Positions 15,860 to 23,413 of a DNA stretch of 64,000 nucleotides are shown here, one piece after another. Position 1 is the stretch's first letter. Each line of letters starts with the position of its first letter. Position numbers and translations under genes: made by a program. The DNA is from Myxococcus stipitatus (lineage in GTDB: Bacteria; Myxococcota; Myxococcia; Myxococcales; Myxococcaceae): the NCBI RefSeq assembly GCF_037414475.1, contig NZ_CP147913.1, forward strand, positions 4,402,001 through 4,466,000, read 5' to 3'. The notes under the pieces were generated by a model. That model made no database searches, had not been told where the DNA came from, and was given only the letters and a program-made list of their open reading frames with translations.

Positions 15860-17821
15860 TTACGGCAGCACCGTCACGGTGTCTCCCTCCAGACGCACCG
15901 GGAAGCTCACCGTGTTGGGATGGGTTGTCCCCTCGTCGACAATGTCCCGCGTGTCCACGCTGACCTGGAAGGTATAGGTGCCGTCCGGCAGGTCCGTGAC
16001 GTCCACCCACTGGCACGGGGTGTCGAGCGTGTAGATGTCCGCCCATCCCGGGGAGATGCCCATGGGGTCGTAGGTGTAGTCCGCCGGCGCCGCGTCCGAG
16101 CAGTAGCTATGGACGTCCACCAGGGCGAAGCCCTGCTTGCGTCCCACCAGCGCGGTCCTCCCGTTGGAGTCGCGCAGCTCGTAGGCCGCGAAGTTGATGA
16201 GGTGGTTGTGGCCGTGGCACGCGTCGAAGACGTACAGGTCCGGGTTCTCCCCGATGGGCGGGAGGATGGCGGCCTTGGAGCCCAGGTTCAGGATGGACGT
16301 GCTGAAGCTCATGAGCTTGCGCCGTCCTGGCGCATTCACACACTGCTCCTTCACCTCGCACGCATCCGCCGCGAAGGTCCTCCACTTCACGTGGGCGGTG
16401 CGCCGCAGCGTCTCCGCGTCCACCGTCAGGTCCGGCTTGCCATTCACCGGGTCCAGCGCGAGGCCACACGACTTCGGCGCCGGCAACAGAGGGGGCTCGG
16501 CGGGCTGCGTGGGCACCTTGCCTCCCGCGTAGATGCTCACGTCCCCCCGGGACCGCTCGTCCGAGTCACCTAACGACGAGGTGGCGACAATCAGGTCATC
16601 GATGCCGTCTTGGTTGAGGTCCCCCGGCGTCGCCACGGAGTAGCGCCGGTAGTCGCCATAGCCGTTGGGGATGGAGTCCGCCCGGGGCCACGCCCAGACG
16701 GGCTTCAGGGACTCGGAGACGCCGTCCTTCGGCGAGAAGAAATAGAGCCGGCCGAGCGCGCCCATGACGAAGTCATTGCGCAGGCCATCCCCATCCAGGT
16801 CCCCCACGCCGCGAAGGGCCGTTCCCGTCCCCGGGAACACGGGGTCGCCCGGCGTGGACCAGACGGCCGTCTGTGATGGCGCACCATCGCGCTCGGAGAG
16901 GTGGAGTTGGAGCAGCCCCGTCTCCGTGGAGACGAACGACTCCCGGTGCCCGTCCCCGTTCATGTCCGGAAGGACTCCGTAGACCACGGACCGGGACTCC
17001 ACGCGCAGGGGCTCCGCGGAGATGGGGCCATTGCAACGGAATGACGCGCCCGGCTTGCAGCCCAGGAAGTACCCCTGCCCTCCCCCCTCCATCGACAGCA
17101 GCACGTCGTCCGCGCCATCGCCATTCAGGTCTCCCGCGGACGCGGCGGTATGGAATCCCTCACGCACGAGCACGCGGGTGAAGAGCCCCTCCGGCGCGCC
17201 AGGGGTCGCCAGATAGAAGTCCTGGCCCTGGTTGGTGCTGACGATGAAGTCGCCGCGGCCATCCCCATTCAGGTCCAGGAACGGGGTGGACCGCATCGAC
17301 GTGTTCCCAGGGACACGGAAGGCGGGCTCACGCAGCATCGCCTCCAGGTCCGCCTGGCCCAGGAAGACATTGAGGCCATAGGTCGAGGACACGAGCAGGT
17401 CCGTAAAGCGGTCTCCATTCACATCGCCCGCCACCGCGCGGAGGCTGGCGCCCGAGGCGCGTGGATGGGTGCTCTGCCAGGTCATCAACGCGGAGACGGG
17501 TTGCTTGGAGTAGAAGGACTCCTCCCCCTGGAAGATGGACACGCGGCCTGGGTGCTTCGCGACGCGCATCAGGACGATGCACGGCTGCGTGCCGACCACC
17601 AGGTCCCTGCGGCCATCCCCGTTGAAGTCCCCGAGCGACACGGAGTTCCCAAAGCACTCGAGCGGGTCGCTCGGCAGGTCCTTCACCTGCCACAGCGGCG
17701 TCTCGGAGAGCATGGGCTCCTCCGGCTTGGGCGGCGGAGGGACGGGCTCATCGTCGTCCTTGCACCCGCCTCCCACCCACAAGGCCCCAATGACAACCAA
17801 CGACTTCCACCCTGAACGCAT
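15860..17821 (-). CDS. FG-GAP repeat lipoprotein with C-terminal lysyl-oxidase domain
   Basis: 653 residues from ATG 17821 (MRSGWKSLVVIGALWVGGGC), a lipoprotein signal preceded by GAAGGGGGCGG; the upstream extension to 18262 has no coding character. Residues about 60-420 carry repeated DxNGDGxxD calcium-binding FG-GAP blades, forming a beta-propeller. Residues about 440-653 match the lysyl-oxidase family: copper ligands in DACHGHNHLINF, a lysine in VGRKQGFALVDVHSYC and a tyrosine in GISPGWADIYTLDTPCQWVD, the two residues that cross-link to lysine tyrosylquinone in animal enzymes. It would oxidise lysine amines outside the cell. Calling it active is inference; all key residues are there. Confidence 0.85.
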   Translation of the reverse strand: MRSGWKSLVVIGALWVGGGCKDDDEPVPPPPKPEEPMLSETPLWQVKDLPSDPLECFGNSVSLGDFNGDGRRDLVVGTQPCIVLMRVAKHPGRVSIFQGEESFYSKQPVSALMTWQSTHPRASGASLRAVAGDVNGDRFTDLLVSSTYGLNVFLGQADLEAMLREPAFRVPGNTSMRSTPFLDLNGDGRGDFIVSTNQGQDFYLATPGAPEGLFTRVLVREGFHTAASAGDLNGDGADDVLLSMEGGGQGYFLGCKPGASFRCNGPISAEPLRVESRSVVYGVLPDMNGDGHRESFVSTETGLLQLHLSERDGAPSQTAVWSTPGDPVFPGTGTALRGVGDLDGDGLRNDFVMGALGRLYFFSPKDGVSESLKPVWAWPRADSIPNGYGDYRRYSVATPGDLNQDGIDDLIVATSSLGDSDERSRGDVSIYAGGKVPTQPAEPPLLPAPKSCGLALDPVNGKPDLTVDAETLRRTAHVKWRTFAADACEVKEQCVNAPGRRKLMSFSTSILNLGSKAAILPPIGENPDLYVFDACHGHNHLINFAAYELRDSNGRTALVGRKQGFALVDVHSYCSDAAPADYTYDPMGISPGWADIYTLDTPCQWVDVTDLPDGTYTFQVSVDTRDIVDEGTTHPNTVSFPVRLEGDTVTVLP

Positions 17822-17962
17822 GTCCGCCCCCTTCGAGAACTGGGATGCAGACACGAATGCCCTCACGTCACCTTTACACGCAAATACGCCCACGCGATGC
17901 TTGCCGGATGGTGTGTTTCTCCTTGCACACCCGGCTTCGTCTTTTCCAAGACAGAGGAACCC

Positions 17963-17994
17963 CCCGCGAGCGGAGGGTCCCCGCTGCTCGCGGG
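17963..17994. promoter_or_regulatory. Inverted repeat in the divergent gap before the DHA2 exporter
   Basis: CCCGCGAGC at 17963-17971 and GCTCGCGGG at 17986-17994 form a perfect 9-bp stem with a 14-base loop, about 90 bases before the exporter start. It could be an operator or a leader hairpin. Confidence 0.35.
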
Positions 17995-18080
17995 TGTTGG
18001 CCGAACAACCCGCCGCGAGCGAGTGCTGGCGCGGCTGACGCGAGGGCCTCAAGCTCGCCTGAAGCCCGCAGACCCCTCTC

Positions 18081-19856
18081 GTGAACATGGCCTCGTCCGC
18101 CGCGCCCCCGTCTCCGGATGCAGCGCCCGCCGCGTTCCCCGCGTTCACCCGCGCGCAGAAGGTCTTCACGATGTTGGGGGCCCTGCTCGGCCTGCTGCTG
18201 GCGGCGCTGGACCAGACGATTGTCGCCACCGCGGGCCCCTCCATCCAGGCGGACCTGGGCATCCCCGCGTCGCTCTACCCGTGGCTCACCACGTCGTACC
18301 TCGTCGCCTCGACGATGATGGTGCCCGTGTGGGGGAAGCTGTCGGACCTGGTGGGCCGCCGGGCCGTGCTGGGTGCGGGCATCACCATCTTCCTACTGGG
18401 CAGCTTCCTGTGCGGCGTGTCGCGTTCGACGGTGACGCTCATCCTGTTCCGCGCGGTGCAGGGCCTGGGCAGCGCGGCGCTGTTCACCGGCGCGCTGGCG
18501 GTGGTCGCGGACCTCTTCGCGCCTCGAGAGCGCGGCAAGTATCAAGGCCTGTTCGGCGCGATGTTCGGCCTGTCCAGCGTGGTGGGCCCGCTGGCGGGTG
18601 GCTTCATCACGGACCAACTGAGCTGGCACTGGGTCTTCTTCATCAACCTGCCCGTGGGCGCGGTGGCGCTGGCCCTGGTGATGCTGCGCATGCCCCGGCT
18701 GCGGCCCGCGGGCGTGGCGCGAGGACGGCTGGACCTGGCGGGCGCGGTGACGCTGGCGCTGGCGGTGGTGCCGCTGCTGCTCGCGCTGAGCCTGGGACGC
18801 ACCCGGGAGCAGGGAGCCCAGGGAATCGGCTTCGCGTGGGGCTCCTGGCAACTGCTGGGGTTGTTGACGCTCGCGGCGGTGGGGACGGTCGCGTTCCTCC
18901 GCGTGGAGTCACGCACCCAGGACCCCCTGTTGGACCTGCGCCTGTTCCAGCAGAAGACGTTCGGTTTGGGCAACGCGGCGGTGTTCATCATCGGCGCGGT
19001 GTTCCTCTCCGGCATCGTCTTCCTGCCGCTGTTCATGGTGAACGTGGTGGGTCTGTCGGCGACGCACTCCGGTCTGACGTTGACACCGCTGACCCTGGGC
19101 GTGGTCGCGGGCAACGTGCTCAGCGGACAGCTCGTGTCCCGACTGGGGCACTACAAGCCGCTGATGCTGGGCTCCTTGCTGCTGCTCGCCGCGGGCTTCG
19201 CGGTGATGGGCTTCACGCTGACACCACACTCCACCCAGGCGGAGGTGACGGTGAAGATGGTCATCGTGGGCCTGGGCCTGGGCCCCTCGATTCCGCTCTA
19301 CACCGTGGCCATCCAGAACGCGGTGTCTCCGCGTCAGATTGGCGTGGCCACCTCCGCGGCGACGTTCTTCCGTCAGCTTGGGATGACGCTGGGTGTGGCG
19401 CTGCTGGGCGCGGTGTTCGCGACCACGCTGTCCCATCAGATGAGGACCCGCGTGGCTCAAGCCTCCAGCGGACTGCCTCCTCACGCGCGCGCCCGACTCC
19501 TGTCCGCCATGCTCAGCGAGCACGGAGAAGGCGGCGCGTCGCACACGGCCCTCCAGCCGGAGGCCCTCAAGGCCCGGCTTCGCGCGGAGCTGGAGTCCGG
19601 ACCGGACGGCGCGCGGCCCCGCGAGGAAGTGGACCATGCGCTCACGGCCGTGGACCGGACAGAGCAAGCGTTGAAGGAGGCGTTCACGGAAGCCGTGAAA
19701 GCGGTGTACCGCTGCGCCATCCTCGTCGCGATGCTCGCGTTCCTGGTGACGCTGCGCCTGCCCGAACAGCCTCTGCGTCGCGCCCGGGCTCGGCTCCCCG
19801 TGGGCCCACCGACTCACGCGGCGGTGAGCGCGGAGGACTCCGACCCCAGGGTGTAG
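18081..19856 (+). CDS. DHA2-family (EmrB/QacA) MFS drug exporter
   Basis: 591 residues from GTG 18081; ATG 18087 is equally possible and neither has a clear ribosome site. About 14 membrane helices, as in the DHA2 drug:proton antiporters. Marker motifs: LDQTIVATAGPSIQADLG (motif D1-like, conserved Asp in helix 1), WGKLSDLVGRRAVLGAGI (motif A) and the antiporter motif C segment SVVGPLAGGFITD. A charged loop near residues 455-540 (SEHGEGGASHTALQPEALKA) lies before the last helix. It acts in the inner membrane. Its last 43 bases overlap the 3' end of the convergent cyclase gene. No regulator is adjacent. Confidence 0.92.
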   Translation: MNMASSAAPPSPDAAPAAFPAFTRAQKVFTMLGALLGLLLAALDQTIVATAGPSIQADLGIPASLYPWLTTSYLVASTMMVPVWGKLSDLVGRRAVLGAGITIFLLGSFLCGVSRSTVTLILFRAVQGLGSAALFTGALAVVADLFAPRERGKYQGLFGAMFGLSSVVGPLAGGFITDQLSWHWVFFINLPVGAVALALVMLRMPRLRPAGVARGRLDLAGAVTLALAVVPLLLALSLGRTREQGAQGIGFAWGSWQLLGLLTLAAVGTVAFLRVESRTQDPLLDLRLFQQKTFGLGNAAVFIIGAVFLSGIVFLPLFMVNVVGLSATHSGLTLTPLTLGVVAGNVLSGQLVSRLGHYKPLMLGSLLLLAAGFAVMGFTLTPHSTQAEVTVKMVIVGLGLGPSIPLYTVAIQNAVSPRQIGVATSAATFFRQLGMTLGVALLGAVFATTLSHQMRTRVAQASSGLPPHARARLLSAMLSEHGEGGASHTALQPEALKARLRAELESGPDGARPREEVDHALTAVDRTEQALKEAFTEAVKAVYRCAILVAMLAFLVTLRLPEQPLRRARARLPVGPPTHAAVSAEDSDPRV

Positions 19857-21100
19857 ATGGCCACGGGGTGAGGCACCCCCTTGAGGGGATGGCGCCCCAG
19901 GTCCTTCACGCCGCCTTGGTAGTGGGAGACGAAGGACTCGGACAACAGCACGGGCTCGTTGAGGCCCGCGCACAGGCCCGCGATGCGGCTGGCCAGATTC
20001 ACGGCCGGACCAATCACGGTGAAGTCCAGCCGGTCCGAGGCGCCGATGTTGCCGTACATGACATCGCCCACGTGCAGCGACGCGCCGAACTCGTAGGGCG
20101 TGAGGCCCTGATTCATGCGCAGGGCATTGTCGCGCGCGGTGGCGGCCACGGCCTCGCGGATGGTGCGCGCGGCGGCCATGCACCGCTCCTCCACGGGCGA
20201 CTCCTCGTCGATGCGGAAGATGGCGAGCACCGCGTCGCCCATGAACTTGAGCACCTCCGCGCCGTGCGCGTGGAACGCGCTGACCATCGTCTCGAAGTAC
20301 GCGTTGAGCAGCTCCAGCAGCGCGTCGCGAGGCAACGCGTCCGACAGCGCGGTGAAGCTGCGCAAGTCGCTCAAGCAGATGACGGCGGACGTCGTCTCTC
20401 CATCCCCCCGGCGAATCTGTCCCTGGAGGATGCGCCGGCCCGTGTCCCGGCCCAGGTACGTGTCCAGGAGCACACCCGTCATGTCCTTGCGCGCGATGAC
20501 CTCCAGCACCAGCTCCAGCAGCGGGTGCAGCTCGTGGAGCAGGGCACGCTGCGCGTCGGTGAAGCCTCCGGGCTCGGACGTGGACCAGGAGACGGCGTGG
20601 CGCGAGCCATCGCTGAAACACACCGGCAGCGCCAGGTACTCCGTCAGGCCCTCCTCGCGCAGCCCCTGGAACATCGGGTAGTCGTCCGGGACGAGCGGCA
20701 TCTCCAGCCGGCGGTGGATGACGGGCACACCGTCACGCAGCGCCTTGAAGGGACTCTGCGAGAAGGCGGGCAGGTGTTGCAGCCCGTGGGGATGCACCTC
20801 GGTGGTGGCGGAGGGGTGGCCCGCGCGCCAGCGGAAACTCCTCGCGTGCAGGAGCGGGTGCAGGGTGAACAGCGAGATGGAGGCCCGCGCGATGGGGACA
20901 CCGCGCGCGGTCAATCGCTCACACACGCCCTCCAGTAGAGGCGCGGGGCTCGGAAGGAGCCGTGCGTCCGACACGAGCCAGCCCACCGCGTCTGGGTCGG
21001 AGGTGTCGCGGAGGCTCCGAGGGTTTCGAGCATTCACAGTCACGAGGCGCTCTTCACTGTCCCAGCCGGGCCGAGGCCAGGACGCGCGCCACGCAACCAT
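19814..21100 (-). CDS. Class III adenylate/guanylate cyclase with N-terminal sensory region
   Basis: 428 residues if ATG 21100 is used; GTG 21043 (MNARNPRSLRD-like) has a better spaced GAAGAG and would drop about 20 residues. Residues about 50-200 look like a GAF-type sensory domain. The C-terminal cyclase domain has metal aspartates in CLSDLRSFTALSD and KFMGDAVLAIF, the purine-site lysine (EVLKFMGD) and LDFTVIGPAVNLASRIAGL with the transition-state Asn and Arg. So it should be active, and the residues favour cAMP. It has no membrane segment. It lies 87 bases downstream of the M28 peptidase on the same strand and overlaps the convergent exporter by 43 bases. Confidence 0.88.
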   Translation of the reverse strand: MVAWRASWPRPGWDSEERLVTVNARNPRSLRDTSDPDAVGWLVSDARLLPSPAPLLEGVCERLTARGVPIARASISLFTLHPLLHARSFRWRAGHPSATTEVHPHGLQHLPAFSQSPFKALRDGVPVIHRRLEMPLVPDDYPMFQGLREEGLTEYLALPVCFSDGSRHAVSWSTSEPGGFTDAQRALLHELHPLLELVLEVIARKDMTGVLLDTYLGRDTGRRILQGQIRRGDGETTSAVICLSDLRSFTALSDALPRDALLELLNAYFETMVSAFHAHGAEVLKFMGDAVLAIFRIDEESPVEERCMAAARTIREAVAATARDNALRMNQGLTPYEFGASLHVGDVMYGNIGASDRLDFTVIGPAVNLASRIAGLCAGLNEPVLLSESFVSHYQGGVKDLGRHPLKGVPHPVAIYTLGSESSALTAA

Positions 21101-21187
21101 GGACCTCCCGGAGCGTCAACGACGAGCACACGCGAGCAAGCCAGGCAGGCCCCTGGCCCATCGACCCGTCGTCCGTCCCGCCGTGAC

Positions 21188-22663
21188 TCAGTGTCCCGCC
21201 GCGGCCTTCTGCGGAGCGGCCACGGGCGGCGCGGAGGGAGCCTCCGGGCGCACGAGCGTGTCGGGCGACTCCGCCATCGCGTACGTCACCCACGCCGTGG
21301 CGGCGGTGCTGCGCGCCAGGTCCTGTGGGTCCACCTTGTCCAACGTATCCGCGTGTGTGTGGTGCACGTCGAAGTAGCGGCTGGCGTCCACCTCCACGCC
21401 GAAGAAGGGGACCCGCGCGGGCAACAAGGGGCTGATGTCCGCCCCACCCGCCTCACGCGAGGAGAACGTCGCCGCGCCCAGCGCCACCAGCGGCGGCATC
21501 CACGGCCGCAGGAGCTCCTGCCCACCCGCGCCCGAGCGCAGGCTCACCCCCACCGGACGCCCACCGCCCGAGTCCATCTCCAGGGCGGCCACGTGCCGGG
21601 GAAGCTCCGCCGCGTGGGCCTCCGCGTAGGCACGCCCTCCCGCGAGCCCGTTCTCCTCGTTCATGTAGAGCACCACGCGCACCGTGCGACGGGGCGCCTG
21701 CGGCAGCCTCGCGATGAGGCGCGCGGCCTCCATCACCATCACCACGCCCGCCCCGTCGTCGTGCGCGCCCGTGCCCACGTCCCACGAGTCCAGGTGCGCG
21801 CTGATGAGCACGATTTCCTGCGGCTTCTCCCGCCCGCGAATCTCCGCGACCACGTTGTGCGAGTCCGCGTCCGGAAGCTCCGAGCTGCCCAGCACCATCT
21901 TCACCTGCACGGGCCCCTTCGCGAGCAGGCGGTGCAGGAGCTCCGCGTCCTCCGTCGTGACGGACGCGGCCGGAATCCGAGGGCCCGCGTCGTCGAAGCG
22001 CGTGGACCCCGTGTGCGGCGTGCGCAGGGACGCCGTGGCCAGCGAGCGCACCAGCGCCCCCGCCGCGCCCGCCTTCGCCGCCAGCGCGGGACCTCGGCCC
22101 CGCAGCCCCGCGAAGCGCCCATAGTCCGCGGCCACCGACATGGTGTGATTGATGAAGACAATCTTCCCCTTCACCGAGTCGCCCAGCGCGGCCAGCTGCT
22201 CCTGCGACGTCACCTCCACGACCTCCGCCGTGAGCCCCTCGGGCGCGGTGGGAGGACTGCCCCCCAACGTCAGCAGGTGCAGGGGGTGGCCTCGGGTGAG
22301 AGAGGACGCGAGCACCTCTCCGCGCTCCTCGCCGCGCACCCAGTGCGGCACCTTGACCGGCTCCGTCCACGCCTTCACCCCGTCCGCCTTGAAGCTCCGC
22401 AGCGCCCACTGCACCGCCGCCGCGGCGCCCTCCGAACCCGACAGGCGCGGGCCAATCCCATCCGTCAGCTCCGCCAGCCGCGCATAGGCCCGCCCCTCCG
22501 TCAGCGCCGGCCCCACCAGCTTCTCCGCCGTGGCCAGGGGAGGCATGTAAGCCTTCACCGCCGACGCGGGCGGAGCGGACGCGGGCTTCGAGCCGGCGGG
22601 CGCGGCCCCCGACACGAGCTGCAGCGCGAGCGACGACGACACCAACAGCGAGGAGACGGGCAA
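21188..22663 (-). CDS. Exported M28 family zinc metallopeptidase
   Basis: About 491 residues. I choose TTG 22663 because GGAGG lies five bases upstream and the protein then starts with a signal peptide (MPVSSLLVSSSLALQLVSG, cleaved before APAGS). A PA-like insert occupies roughly residues 140-270. The aminopeptidase domain has zinc ligands in ISAHLDSWDVGTGAHDDGAG (His, Asp), the catalytic and metal acids in MNEENGLAGG, MDSGGG, and the last ligand in HHTHADTLDKVDP. It should release N-terminal amino acids from peptides in the periplasm or medium. The longer frame to 22735 is unsupported. Confidence 0.9.
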   Translation of the reverse strand: MPVSSLLVSSSLALQLVSGAAPAGSKPASAPPASAVKAYMPPLATAEKLVGPALTEGRAYARLAELTDGIGPRLSGSEGAAAAVQWALRSFKADGVKAWTEPVKVPHWVRGEERGEVLASSLTRGHPLHLLTLGGSPPTAPEGLTAEVVEVTSQEQLAALGDSVKGKIVFINHTMSVAADYGRFAGLRGRGPALAAKAGAAGALVRSLATASLRTPHTGSTRFDDAGPRIPAASVTTEDAELLHRLLAKGPVQVKMVLGSSELPDADSHNVVAEIRGREKPQEIVLISAHLDSWDVGTGAHDDGAGVVMVMEAARLIARLPQAPRRTVRVVLYMNEENGLAGGRAYAEAHAAELPRHVAALEMDSGGGRPVGVSLRSGAGGQELLRPWMPPLVALGAATFSSREAGGADISPLLPARVPFFGVEVDASRYFDVHHTHADTLDKVDPQDLARSTAATAWVTYAMAESPDTLVRPEAPSAPPVAAPQKAAAGH

Positions 22664-23413
22664 GAGGACCTCCGGAAGAGGCGCCCACTCTCCGCCTCGC
22701 GTGGAGGGCTCGCAAGCCGGATGCACGCGGTCCACGTCACGCGGGAGGCCGCTTGCCTGCTGACTTCACGAGGAAGTGGGGAATCCCAGGGGCCACCGCG
22801 CGCCGAGAGGGGGAACGCGGCGCGCGGGGCTCAACTGGGACTTCATACGGCGGTATCGCTTTTGGGGGAGGCGAACACCGCCGCTGCGTCTCACTCTTTT
22901 GGAGGAAACGTGGCGGGCATGTTGAAGATCATTCGCAACGCCGTCAAGCGTTGTGCCTCACTCCGCGTACAAGCGAACACTATTTCCCGGGAGAAGCTTC
23001 AATTTTACAGTGAGACCATTATCCCCAAGTAAGGAAGTGTAGTCGACTTCACCGCGAGTCTGCATTTGCGCGGGGAATCCTCGGCTTGAGCAAGGATGGC
23101 GCTCAAGACATTGGGCTGGGCGCTCAGCGACGTCGATTATTTCTGATGTGCTTGTGCTTGTGTTGCCAGCGCTCGCGAGCATCCCAGGAATGCGACAGGA
23201 ATTGAGCCCCGCCGTCAGTGTGGGCCGGCGTGCTTGGACACGCCTGGGTCTGTCATCACGCCCCTGGGTCAATCCATTACGGACATGCATTTTTTCCCGA
23301 AATGGTGTCTATGTCACTGAAGGCACGTTAGTCCCCGTCAAGCACCCCAGGCGCGCGACCCAGCCCCCCCATGGGCCGTGACGTCACGCGCCGTGGCGCG
23401 TCGAAGGAACGCA
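22664..23413. other. Intergenic region, lower GC, with one possible small gene
   Basis: Between the M28 peptidase and the hybrid kinase lie about 750 bases that are richer in A and T than the flanks, above all 22970-23040 and 23130-23340. I find only the 40-codon candidate at 22910-23032. The remainder shows no recognisable gene, RNA or repeat and must hold the promoter for the kinase gene. Confidence 0.5.
22910..23032 (+). CDS. Candidate 40-residue basic peptide
   Basis: GTG 22910 is preceded by TTTGGAGGAAAC, a near-perfect ribosome site four to eight bases away; ATG 22919 is in the same frame. The product is short and basic (MLKIIRNAVKRCASLRVQAN, then a tail ending ETIIPK) with one cysteine and no signal peptide. 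Codons are AT-richer than the neighbours. I recognise no family. It could be a leader peptide, a peptide precursor or chance; only the ribosome site argues for it. Confidence 0.35.
   Translation: MAGMLKIIRNAVKRCASLRVQANTISREKLQFYSETIIPK

Noticed and set aside
17897-20938. 1013-codon plus-strand frame across the DHA2 exporter and the cyclase
   Set aside because: Gly/Arg/Ala-rich frameshift product of real genes on both strands; no domain.
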